From: Sphingobium sp. CCH11-B1
GTDB taxonomy: Bacteria; Pseudomonadota; Alphaproteobacteria; Sphingomonadales; Sphingomonadaceae
Length of the DNA: 7,284 nucleotides
Direction: 5' to 3'
NCBI RefSeq assembly: GCF_001556865.1
Contig: NZ_LSJY01000147.1
Location: forward strand, 1 to 7,284
The notes beneath the pieces were generated by a model. That model saw nothing but the letters and a program-made list of their open reading frames with translations. It was not told the origin of the DNA and did not search any database. Shown one piece after another: positions 1-6,500 of this stretch (the first letter of the stretch is position 1; each line of letters opens with the position of its first letter). Both the position numbers and the translations under genes were made by a program.

Positions 1-128
1 ATCCCTGCGACGCGGCGCCCGAGCACTGGCGCCACGTCCACAACCGCATCGCCGCGGGACACCAGCCGCGCCCTTACACGCTGGAGCGGCATCGCGCCTG
101 GCTTCGCCGCAAGGAGATCGAAGGGTGA
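1..128 (+). CDS. DUF2840 domain protein, C-terminal end (partial)
   Basis: The frame beginning at base 3 is open to a TGA at 126-128 and gives about 41 residues ending ...YTLERHRAWLRRKEIEG. The Arg/His-rich ending and the position directly before a TraF-like peptidase fit DUF2840 proteins, which sit at this place in alphaproteobacterial transfer regions. Their biochemical role is not known. The stop overlaps the GTG start of the next gene (GTGA at 125-128), and that gene's AAGGAG ribosome-binding site (111-116) lies inside this one, so the two are probably translated in a coupled way. The start and most of the protein lie outside the window, so the family call depends on a short tail plus context. 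Confidence 0.6.
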   Translation, partial: PCDAAPEHWRHVHNRIAAGHQPRPYTLERHRAWLRRKEIEG

Positions 129-703
129 CGCGCCGCCGCTACGTCATGGCGACGGCCACCGCCGCGTCCGCCTTCGCCGCGGCGTTCGTCGCGATCGCCG
201 TCGCCGATCCTTTCCCGCGCGTGATCTGGAACGCCAGCGCCAGCGCGCCGATCGGGCTCTACCGCATCCATCCCGACCGCGATCCCGCTATCGGTGTGCT
301 GGTCGCCGTCACGCCGCCCAAGCGGCTTTCCCGCTGGCTTTCGGCGCGCGGCTATCTGCCCGAGGGCGTGCCGCTGCTGAAGCATGTCGCCGCGAAAGCC
401 GGGCAGCGCGTGTGCCGCATCGGCGCCGTGGTGAGCGTCGATAGCCAGTCCGTCGCCAGCGCCCGCGCGCGTGACGGCCGGGGCCGCCCGCTGCCGGTCT
501 GGCGGGGCTGCCGCACACTGCAACCGGGCGAACTGCTGCTGCTCAACCCGTCCGTCCCCGACAGCCTCGACGGCCGCTATTTCGGCCCGCTGCCGGCGTC
601 CGCCGTCATCGGCCGCGCGACGCCGCTGCATCTGCGCGCGCCGTCGCAATCGCCTTCCACCCCCGAAGCCAAGGAGATTGGCCATGCCGACGAATATCTT
701 TGA
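125..703 (+). CDS. traF: TraF-like S26 family signal peptidase (conjugative transfer)
   Basis: This is a 192-residue membrane-anchored serine peptidase of the TraF branch of family S26. In RP4-type systems TraF processes the TrbC pilin and cyclises it at the periplasmic face of the inner membrane. A hydrophobic segment covers residues 8-27 after a basic MTRRRY start. The segment NASASAPIGLY (36-46) matches the family's S-x-P-x-G-L-Y box, making Ser40 the likely nucleophile. LLKHVAAKAGQRVC (84-97) supplies the likely general base, Lys86. A third conserved patch is DGRYFGPLPASAVIGRA. The GTG start at 125 is favoured by AAGGAG 8 bases upstream and by the GTGA overlap with the preceding stop. The 3' end overlaps the next gene by 20 bases. 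The pilin substrate would be trbC, expected downstream of trbB beyond the window. Family is clear; substrate is inferred. Confidence 0.9.
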   Translation: MTRRRYVMATATAASAFAAAFVAIAVADPFPRVIWNASASAPIGLYRIHPDRDPAIGVLVAVTPPKRLSRWLSARGYLPEGVPLLKHVAAKAGQRVCRIGAVVSVDSQSVASARARDGRGRPLPVWRGCRTLQPGELLLLNPSVPDSLDGRYFGPLPASAVIGRATPLHLRAPSQSPSTPEAKEIGHADEYL

Positions 704-1016
704 ACCCACCGCCAATGGCTATGCCGGGCGCGCCCGGTATTTCGGTGTCGACGAGCAGATCGTGCTGGTCGCGATCGATCCGGGCGACGCCGAGAACGCG
801 CCCGATTACCGCGTCCACCTCGACGACGAGGACGGCCCGGAAGTCGGCGGCGCATGGAAACGGGTCGGCGAACGCGCGGGCAATTACATCGCGCTGGAGA
901 TCGACAGCCCGCTCTTCGGGGCGCCGTTCCGGCCGGTTCTGTTCCGCGCCGACGACGATGGCCGGACGTTCCGGCTGTCATGGAAGCGCCCCCGGCCGCG
1001 CGACGACCGGAGCTGA
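684..1016 (+). CDS. DUF736 family protein
   Basis: This is a 110-residue protein of the DUF736 family: small soluble proteins found next to conjugation genes in alphaproteobacteria, with no settled function. The typical pattern is visible. There is an N-terminal beta segment (NGYAGRARYFGVDEQIVLVA), a central NAPDYRVHLDD followed by VGGAWKRVGERAGNYIALEID, and the closing LFRADDDGRTFRLSWKR, which is the family's usual D-x-x-x-x-F/Y-x-L-x-W-x-R ending. The ATG at 684 is preferred because AAGGAG stands at 671-676 with a 7-base spacer and because the family begins at this point. A longer in-frame extension back to 471 would only read the traF gene in another frame. It overlaps the end of traF by 20 bases and stops 3 bases before the transglycosylase start. 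Confidence 0.85.
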   Translation: MPTNIFEPTANGYAGRARYFGVDEQIVLVAIDPGDAENAPDYRVHLDDEDGPEVGGAWKRVGERAGNYIALEIDSPLFGAPFRPVLFRADDDGRTFRLSWKRPRPRDDRS

Positions 1017-1019
1017 TCG

Positions 1020-1907
1020 GTGGCTGTTTCGATCATCATCCCTTTGTTCGCGGAAAAGCCGCATCCCTCCGTCCCGCTCGGTCGCAGGCTGACCGGCGCG
1101 CGCAGCGAAGGTCAAGAGTCTGCCCCGGACTTGATCCGGGGGCGGCCCACGGCCGGCGCATCGCGCGCACCCTTTACCGCAGCGAGCACGCTGGCAGGCT
1201 GGCGTAAGAGCGGGGGCGGATTGGCCGTCCTGCTCGCGGCCCTGCTGCTGTCGTCCGGCATCGGGCCGAACGCTGTGCGGGCACAGGACACGCCGGCCGA
1301 ACGCACGGCAGCCAGCCATCCCTATGCCGTTCACGTCGCCGACGCCGCGCGGCGCTTCGGCATCCCGGAAAGCTGGATATGGGCGGTGATGCGCGTCGAG
1401 AGCAACGGCGATGTCCGCGCGGTCTCGACGGCCGGGGCGATGGGCCTCATGCAGATCATGCCCGGCACCTGGGCGAGCTTGCGCGCGCGCCACGGGCTGG
1501 GACGCGATCCCTATGATGTGCGCGACAACATCATGGCGGGCGCGGCTTACCTGCGCGCGATGCACGACCGCTACGGCAACGCGATGGCAATGCTGGCGGC
1601 CTATAATGCGGGGCCGGGCCGCTACGACGAATATCTATCGCGCGGCCGTCCGCTGCCCGCCGAGACGCGCGCCTATCTCGCAAAGCTCGCGTCGATCATA
1701 GGCGGCGCGGACGACAGCCGGCTTGCTGCCGCACCGCCGTCCGATCCTTTTGCATGGCGCAGGGCTGCATTGTTCGCGGCGCGGCCGAACGGCGATCCGG
1801 CCGCACCGGAAACGTCGTCCGGCGAACGCGCGGCTGACATGCGCGCTGCGGTCGAACCGCCCGCGAACAGCCTGTTCGTCGCGCTGTCGGGGCGGAGGCA
1901 GCCGTGA
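1020..1907 (+). CDS. Secreted lytic transglycosylase (SLT domain, VirB1/TrbN-like role)
   Basis: This 295-residue enzyme should cleave the glycan strands of peptidoglycan in the periplasm, making room for the conjugation channel. The SLT domain covers about residues 100-225. VMRVESNG holds the probable catalytic Glu127, GAMGLMQIMPGTW (139-151) is the signature block, and LAAYNAGPG (192-200) is the third conserved block. A signal sequence lies at about 61-88 (WRKSGGG, a hydrophobic run, then AVRAQ as a likely cleavage site). The GTG start at 1020 has GGAG at 1009-1012 with a 7-base spacer and lies 3 bases after the DUF736 stop. It leaves about 60 residues before the signal sequence, which is odd; this stretch includes a sphingomonad-type palindrome. 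A TTG at 1221 would give a short secretion leader but removes its positive residues. The tail after residue 230 is Ala/Pro/Arg-rich and probably flexible. The enzyme class is sure; the start is less so. Confidence 0.88.
   Translation: MAVSIIIPLFAEKPHPSVPLGRRLTGARSEGQESAPDLIRGRPTAGASRAPFTAASTLAGWRKSGGGLAVLLAALLLSSGIGPNAVRAQDTPAERTAASHPYAVHVADAARRFGIPESWIWAVMRVESNGDVRAVSTAGAMGLMQIMPGTWASLRARHGLGRDPYDVRDNIMAGAAYLRAMHDRYGNAMAMLAAYNAGPGRYDEYLSRGRPLPAETRAYLAKLASIIGGADDSRLAAAPPSDPFAWRRAALFAARPNGDPAAPETSSGERAADMRAAVEPPANSLFVALSGRRQP
1123..1141. repeat. Sphingomonad-type short palindrome inside the transglycosylase N-terminus
   Basis: The bases CCCCGGA-CTTGA-TCCGGGG form a perfect 7-bp inverted repeat around a 5-base centre. 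I know this motif as a frequent dispersed intergenic element of sphingomonad genomes, where it is often read in databases as PGLDPG or similar. Here it is in the coding frame of the transglycosylase (residues 35-41, A-P-D-L-I-R-G), upstream of the signal sequence. It helps place the organism and may mark an insertion that lengthened the reading frame. Only one copy is visible in the window. Confidence 0.6.
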
Positions 1908-2485
1908 AGATCGCCTATGCCGATCCGCCCTATATCGGCTGCGCGCATCTCTATCGCGATCATCCCGACTATGCGGGCGAGGTCGATCATCCCGCGCTGA
2001 TCGAGCGGCTCCAGCGAGACTATGACGGCTGGATTTTGCATGCCGCCGCGACGCCGGAATCGGTCGCCGTGCTCGCGCCGCTCGTGCGCGAGACCGGCGC
2101 GCGGTGGATGGCCTGGGTGAAAGGCTTTGCCGCGTTCAAGCGCAACGTGCCGGTCGCTTATGCGTGGGAACCCGTCATCGTGAAGCCCGCGCGCAAGCCG
2201 GTCGTAAGCAAGCGGCTGGTCCTGCGTGACTGGATCGAATGCCCGATCACGCTGCGCCGTGGGCTTACCGGCGCGAAACCCGAAGTGGTCGCTCATTGGG
2301 CGTTCGAGACGGTCGCCGCGCGTCCCGACGACACGCTCGACGACCTGTTCCCCGGCACCGGCGCCGTCGCCGAAGCGTGGCGAACCTGGCGCCTCAAGTT
2401 CGCGCTGCCGGGCGATCCCGTTGCAGCGCCGCCGCGGCCGAATTGCACGGTGGCTGCACGTCGAGAGGCGAGCGGCGCGCCATGA
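1904..2485 (+). CDS. Small DNA methyltransferase-like protein, circularly permuted motif order
   Basis: This 193-residue protein resembles N6-adenine or N4-cytosine DNA methyltransferases. ADPPYIG at residues 6-12 gives the catalytic DPPY motif (IV) almost at the N-terminus. GAKPEVVAHW (123-132) resembles the K-P segment before the AdoMet site, and DDLFPGTGAVAEAW (146-159) gives the F-x-G-x-G AdoMet-binding motif (I) near the C-terminus. The order IV then I is the permuted (beta-class) arrangement. The middle part, about 35 to 120, is short and has no recognisable target-recognition domain. The GTG start has GGAGG at 1894-1898 and overlaps the preceding stop as GTGA; its own stop overlaps a following ATG (ATGA at 2482-2485). 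No restriction gene is adjacent, so it looks like an orphan enzyme carried by the transfer region. It may protect transferred DNA or alter a site in it, or be inactive. The fold is fairly sure; the substrate is unknown. Confidence 0.7.
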   Translation: MKIAYADPPYIGCAHLYRDHPDYAGEVDHPALIERLQRDYDGWILHAAATPESVAVLAPLVRETGARWMAWVKGFAAFKRNVPVAYAWEPVIVKPARKPVVSKRLVLRDWIECPITLRRGLTGAKPEVVAHWAFETVAARPDDTLDDLFPGTGAVAEAWRTWRLKFALPGDPVAAPPRPNCTVAARREASGAP

Positions 2486-2727
2486 CCGCCCCCGTTTTCA
2501 GATTGCCCGGTTGGAAGGTGGAAGTGCCTGGAAGGGCAGGAAAAAGCCGAAGGAAGGGACGGCAAGATAGAAAGCGCGCCCCAAATTCGCTGAAAGCCTA
2601 TGTCTTTCAACGATTTGGCGCGGGTACGTCGGTCGGCGAGCGTGCCGCTCGGAAGAAAAAAGCCAGCAAAATCAAAGCGCCGAATGGCACTATGGGCCAT
2701 TTTCGGCGGAAAGCGGCCCGGCCGTGA
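2482..2727 (+). CDS. Uncertain 81-codon ORF, very basic; may instead be non-coding control DNA
   Basis: An ATG overlapping the methyltransferase stop (ATGA) opens a frame of 81 codons that closes on the TGA overlapping the relaxase GTG (GTGA at 2724-2727). The product begins MTAPVFRLPGWKVEVPG and is rich in Lys and Arg, with KSRRKGRQDRKR and RKKKASKIK. I recognise no family. The neat overlaps favour a gene, for instance a small basic DNA-binding accessory of the relaxase. Against it, G/C at third codon positions is about 58% by my hand count (47 of 81), lower than in its neighbours. Codons rare in the window (AGA, AGG, CGA, GGA) cluster here, the ribosome-binding site is weak (GAGG with about 13 bases spacing), and two hairpins lie in the frame. 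It may be an oriT-type region that happens to be open. Both readings could also be true. Confidence 0.35.
   Translation: MTAPVFRLPGWKVEVPGRAGKSRRKGRQDRKRAPNSLKAYVFQRFGAGTSVGERAARKKKASKIKAPNGTMGHFRRKAARP
2587..2613. repeat. Inverted repeat 1 upstream of the relaxase (oriT candidate)
   Basis: TCGCTGAAAG (2587-2596) and CTTTCAACGA (2604-2613) pair with one mismatch in ten around the 7-base loop CCTATGT. Beyond one further mismatch, A2584-A2585 can pair with T2615-T2616. The surroundings are poorer in G/C than the adjacent genes. The placement just before a relaxase gene is where oriT inverted repeats and relaxase operators are often found. The loop shares CTATG with the second hairpin, 92 bases downstream. 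Confidence 0.55.
2678..2708. repeat. Inverted repeat 2 upstream of the relaxase (oriT candidate)
   Basis: The left arm CGCCGAATGGC (2678-2688) pairs with GCCATT (2696-2701) and CGGCG (2704-2708). This gives 11 base pairs interrupted only by a TT bulge at 2702-2703. The loop ACTATGG is 7 bases, the same length as in the first hairpin and sharing CTATG with it. It ends 15 bases before the relaxase GTG at 2724, so it could also influence relaxase translation or serve as a binding site for the relaxase or an accessory protein. Confidence 0.55.
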
Positions 2728-4490
2728 GCGAGGACGAGGATTTCCGCGTCCGGCCGGGCAAGGTCAGGAACAGGGGAGCCGGCCAGGGCCGCAAGGCGCA
2801 AGGACTTGTCGTCCAGGTGCTCCGCGTCGCCGCGCGCAGCGGCGGAGGCCGGCGAACGGCCGGCTGGGGCGGATCGCGCCAGCGCGGGCAATCGAACTTC
2901 GGCCGTGGCCGCACGTCCTTCGCACGCAGCCGCCTGTTCGGATCGGGCCGGCGCGTGCTGGTCAAGATTGTCCCTGTCACCCGTTTCCACCGGAATGGAC
3001 GGCCGAGGGCGCCGCTGTCCGCGCACATCGCCTATCTCAAGCGCGAGGGCGTCACCCGCGACGGATCGCCCGCGCGGATGTTCGACGCCAATGGCGATGG
3101 CGCCGACGATCGCGCCTTCGCCGATCGGTGCAAGGACGACCGGCATCATTTCAGGATCATCGTCTCGCCCGAGGATGCGGCGGACCTGTCGGACCTTCGC
3201 GAATATACCCGCGATCTCGTTCGCCAGATGGAAGCCGATCTCGGCACCAGGCTCGAATGGGTCGCGGTCGATCACTGGAACACCGACAACCCGCATGTCC
3301 ATCTGCTGGTGCGCGGCGTCGATGACCATGGCGCCGACCTTGTCATCAACCGGGACTATATCAGCCACAATCTGCGCTCGCGCGCCGAAGAACTGGCCTG
3401 GGCCGAGCTGGGTCCGAAACCGGAGCATGAAATCCAGCGCGCGCTCGAACGCGAGGTAACGGCCGAACGCTGGACCAGGCTCGACGCCGAGATCGATCGC
3501 ACGGCGGACGCACTCGGCGTCATCGACTTGCGCCCCCAGCAGCCCGGACTCGACGATCCCCAGGTCCGCCGCCTGATGATCGGCCGCTTGCAGCATCTGG
3601 AAACTATGGGGCTCGCAGCCGAGGCCGCGCCCGGTCAGTGGGCACTGGCGTCGGATGCGCAAGCCAGGTTGCGCGAGCTGGGCACGCGCGGCGACATCAT
3701 CCGCACGATCGGCAAGGCGCTGAACGGTCGCGGCCTGCAGCGCCCGCTCGACACTTACGAGATCGTCAGCGCAGCGCCGCAAAAGCCCATCGTCGGCCGG
3801 TTGATCGACAAGGGGTTGCACGACGAGCTGCATGGCTCGGCCTATGCCGTGATCGACGGCATCGACGGGCGCACCCACCATGTCCGGCTTCCGGGCATCG
3901 AGGCGCTGGATCGCAGCCCGGATATCGGCGGCATCGTTGAGCTGCGCGCCGTCGGCCGGCCGGGCGATCCGAAGCCGTCCCTGTTCCTGGCGACGCGATC
4001 CGATCTCGACCTCGCGGCTCAGGTGAAGGCGAGAGGCGCGACCTGGCTCGATCATCGTCTGATCGAGCGCGGCCGTGGAGTGACGGCCGCCGGCTTCGGA
4101 TCGGAGGTGCAGCGGGCGCTCGACCAGCGCACCGACCATCTCGTGCGCGAAGGACTGGCCCGCCGCTTCGGCAACCGCGTGGTCCTGCAAGGCAACCTGA
4201 TCGAGACGCTTCGCCGCCGCGAACTGGACGCGACAGGTGCCGAGATCGCGGGCCGGACGGGGCTCGCCTACCGGCCTACCAATCCCGGCGACAAGGTCGC
4301 CGGCACATGCCGCCAGCGCCTCGCGCTCGCCTCCGGTCGCTTCGCGATGATCGACGACGGGTTGGGCTTCCGGCTCGTCCCCTGGTCGAACGACCTTGAA
4401 CGCCAGCTCGGGCGCCAGATCGCGGGCATCGCCCGCAACGGCGGCGGCATCGGATGGTCATTGGGCCGCAAGCGCGGCCTCGCCCCCTGA
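2724..4490 (+). CDS. VirD2-like relaxase with DUF3363 domain (RlxS/TraI type, MOBP-like)
   Basis: This 588-residue protein should nick one strand at oriT, stay bound to the 5' end through a tyrosine, and lead the strand into the recipient. The basic Gly/Arg-rich N-terminus (about 1-80, with FGRGRTSFARSRLFG) is usual for this group. SAHIAYLKREG (99-109) carries Tyr104, the likely nucleophile. HWNTDNPHVHLL (184-195) carries His184, His191 and His193, the metal-binding histidine motif. The DUF3363 region covers about 240-588 and ends GGIGWSLGRKRGLAP, much as in relatives I remember. The start VSEDEDFRVRPGK also matches those relatives, which supports GTG at 2724 although the ribosome-binding site (GGCGGAAAG, about 10 bases away) is ordinary. 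It overlaps the preceding ORF stop and lies 15 bases before traG. No break or missing motif is seen. The family is sure; MOBP membership is inferred from motif order. Confidence 0.93.
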   Translation: MSEDEDFRVRPGKVRNRGAGQGRKAQGLVVQVLRVAARSGGGRRTAGWGGSRQRGQSNFGRGRTSFARSRLFGSGRRVLVKIVPVTRFHRNGRPRAPLSAHIAYLKREGVTRDGSPARMFDANGDGADDRAFADRCKDDRHHFRIIVSPEDAADLSDLREYTRDLVRQMEADLGTRLEWVAVDHWNTDNPHVHLLVRGVDDHGADLVINRDYISHNLRSRAEELAWAELGPKPEHEIQRALEREVTAERWTRLDAEIDRTADALGVIDLRPQQPGLDDPQVRRLMIGRLQHLETMGLAAEAAPGQWALASDAQARLRELGTRGDIIRTIGKALNGRGLQRPLDTYEIVSAAPQKPIVGRLIDKGLHDELHGSAYAVIDGIDGRTHHVRLPGIEALDRSPDIGGIVELRAVGRPGDPKPSLFLATRSDLDLAAQVKARGATWLDHRLIERGRGVTAAGFGSEVQRALDQRTDHLVREGLARRFGNRVVLQGNLIETLRRRELDATGAEIAGRTGLAYRPTNPGDKVAGTCRQRLALASGRFAMIDDGLGFRLVPWSNDLERQLGRQIAGIARNGGGIGWSLGRKRGLAP

Positions 4491-4505
4491 AAGAAGGAGA
4501 CTCTC

Positions 4506-6491
4506 ATGCCCGCTACCAAAATCCTCTGGGGCCAGATCATCGCCGTCTTCCTGATCGTGGTCGCCGCGATCTGGAGCGCCACACAATGGACCGCGGCGGC
4601 GCTGGCGTATCAGCCCGAGCTTGGCGAACCCTGGTTCACGGCGCTCGGCTGGCCGGTCTATCCGCCCTACGCCTTCTTCTGGTGGTGGTTCAGCTACGAC
4701 GCCTATGCGCCCGCCATCTTCCAGACCGGCGCCTGGATCGCCGCGTCGGGCGGCTTCGTGGCGGTCGCTGTCGCCATCGCCATGTCGGTCTGGCGCGCAC
4801 GCGAGGCGAAGAACGCGGAAACCTATGGCTCGGCGCGCTGGGCGACCGAGGACGAGGTGCGTGCGGCCGGGCTGCTCGGCGACGACGGTGTGGTGCTCGG
4901 CAAGCTGGGCCGCGCCTATCTGCGCCACGACGGCCCCGAGCATGTGCTGTGCTATGCGCCGACCCGCAGCGGCAAGGGCGTCGGCCTCGTGATCCCCTCG
5001 CTTCTGACCTGGCCGGCATCGGCGATCGTTCATGACATCAAGGGCGAGAACTGGACGCTGACCGCGGGCTTCCGCGCGCAGCATGGCCGCGTGCTGCTGT
5101 TCGACCCGACCAACGCGGCGTCGGACGCCTACAACCCGCTGCTGGAGGTGCGGCGCGGCCAGTGGGAAGTCCGCGACGTGCAGAACGTGGCCGACGTGCT
5201 GGTCGATCCCGAAGGCAGCCTGGAGAAGCGCAACCACTGGGAGAAAACCAGCCACGCGTTGCTGGTCGGCGCGATCCTGCATGTTCTCTACGCCGAGCCC
5301 GACAAGACCCTGGCGGGTGTCGCCGCCTTCCTGTCCGACCCGGCGCGGACGATCGAGCAGACGCTGGCCGCGATGATGGCGACGCCCCATCTCGGCGAAG
5401 CCGGCGTGCATCCGGTGGTGGCCTCGGCCGCGCGCGAACTGCTCAACAAGAGCGACAACGAACGCTCGGGCGTGCTCTCGACCGCCATGTCGTTTCTCGG
5501 GCTTTACCGCGATCCCGTCGTCGCCCGGGTCACGCGCGCCTGCCACTGGCGCGTCATGGATCTCGTATCGGGCGAGCAGCCGGCGACGCTCTACCTCGTC
5601 ATTCCCCCCAGCGACATCTCGCGGACCAAGCCGCTCATCCGCCTGATGCTCAACCAGATCGGGCGGCGGCTGACGGAGGAACTGCCGAGCGGCGCCAGGC
5701 GTCATCGCCTGCTGCTGATGCTCGACGAGTTTCCCGCGCTCGGGCGCCTGGACTTTTTCGAGAGCGCGCTGGCGTTCATGGCCGGCTATGGCCTGAAATC
5801 CTTCCTCATCGCGCAGTCGCTCAATCAGATCGAGAAAGCCTACGGGCAGGACAATGCGATCCTCGATAACTGCCATGTTCGGGTGAGCTTCGCGACCAAC
5901 AACGAGAAGACGGGCGAGCGCGTGTCGAAGGCGCTCGGCACCAAGACTGAGATGCGCGCGATGAAGAACTACGCCGGGCACAGGCTCTCGCCCTGGCTCG
6001 GGCATCTGATGGTCTCGCGCTCCGAAACCGCCCGCCAGCTTCTGACCCAGGGCGAGGTCATGCAGCTGCCGCCCGACGAGGAAATCGTCATGGTGTCGGG
6101 CGTCCAGCCCATCCGCGCGAAGAAGGCTGCTTACTACGCCGATCCCCGTCTCGCCGCGCGGATCATGCCGCCGCCCGATCCGGCCGCATCGCCACCTCGG
6201 GAAATCCGTCCCGACGACTGGACGGGGCTCGCCGCTTCGGCCGATCCCGCCGAGATCGCGGCAATCATCCGGCGCCAGGAGGATGCCGCCAACAGCGGGC
6301 TGCGCCGCGAGCCCGAGCTTCCCGATCATGTCGCCATCGTGAAGGAGACGACGCCCGCACCGCCCGCGCAGGAGTTTTCCATCGTCGAGGACGAACCCGA
6401 GGATGCTGCGCGCCAGGCGGCGGCACGGCGGCGGATGCAGGGCGTCGCGCGGCAGGCGTCGCTCGATCCCGACGACGGCATCGAAATGTAG
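4506..6491 (+). CDS. traG: Type IV coupling protein TraG/VirD4
   Basis: This 661-residue inner-membrane ATPase links the relaxase-DNA complex to the type IV secretion channel. Two membrane segments are visible, at about 6-26 and 76-96, separated by a short periplasmic part rich in aromatics (AFFWWWFSYDAY). The cytoplasmic part begins AETYGSARWAT. APTRSGKGVG (151-160) is Walker A and RLLLMLDEFPALG (401-413) is Walker B with Asp407 and Glu408. It is followed by MAGYGLKSFLIAQSLNQI (425-442) and DNCHVRVSFATN (454-465), both typical of VirD4/TraG. The C-terminal stretch, about 555-661, is Pro/Ala/Glu-rich, ends in an acidic patch and is likely variable and flexible; it may contact substrates. The ATG at 4506 has AAGGAG at 4493-4498 with a 7-base spacer. 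It follows the relaxase by 15 bases and precedes the CopG-like gene by 9, and looks complete. Confidence 0.95.
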   Translation: MPATKILWGQIIAVFLIVVAAIWSATQWTAAALAYQPELGEPWFTALGWPVYPPYAFFWWWFSYDAYAPAIFQTGAWIAASGGFVAVAVAIAMSVWRAREAKNAETYGSARWATEDEVRAAGLLGDDGVVLGKLGRAYLRHDGPEHVLCYAPTRSGKGVGLVIPSLLTWPASAIVHDIKGENWTLTAGFRAQHGRVLLFDPTNAASDAYNPLLEVRRGQWEVRDVQNVADVLVDPEGSLEKRNHWEKTSHALLVGAILHVLYAEPDKTLAGVAAFLSDPARTIEQTLAAMMATPHLGEAGVHPVVASAARELLNKSDNERSGVLSTAMSFLGLYRDPVVARVTRACHWRVMDLVSGEQPATLYLVIPPSDISRTKPLIRLMLNQIGRRLTEELPSGARRHRLLLMLDEFPALGRLDFFESALAFMAGYGLKSFLIAQSLNQIEKAYGQDNAILDNCHVRVSFATNNEKTGERVSKALGTKTEMRAMKNYAGHRLSPWLGHLMVSRSETARQLLTQGEVMQLPPDEEIVMVSGVQPIRAKKAAYYADPRLAARIMPPPDPAASPPREIRPDDWTGLAASADPAEIAAIIRRQEDAANSGLRREPELPDHVAIVKETTPAPPAQEFSIVEDEPEDAARQAAARRRMQGVARQASLDPDDGIEM

Positions 6492-6500
6492 GAGATTCCC

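Noticed and set aside
1864..1878. Short palindrome CGAACAG-C-CTGTTCG near the end of the transglycosylase gene
   Set aside because: It is inside a coding frame with ordinary codons and a loop too small for a stable fold; likely chance in GC-rich DNA.
2600..3325. Plus-strand frame starting in the loop of the first hairpin and running into the relaxase
   Set aside because: Most of it reads the relaxase gene out of frame, and its product is a string of Arg, Pro and Ala.
2607..4190. Minus-strand open frame of about 527 codons opposite the relaxase
   Set aside because: Same reason: it mirrors a clear relaxase gene, has low-complexity composition and no family signature.
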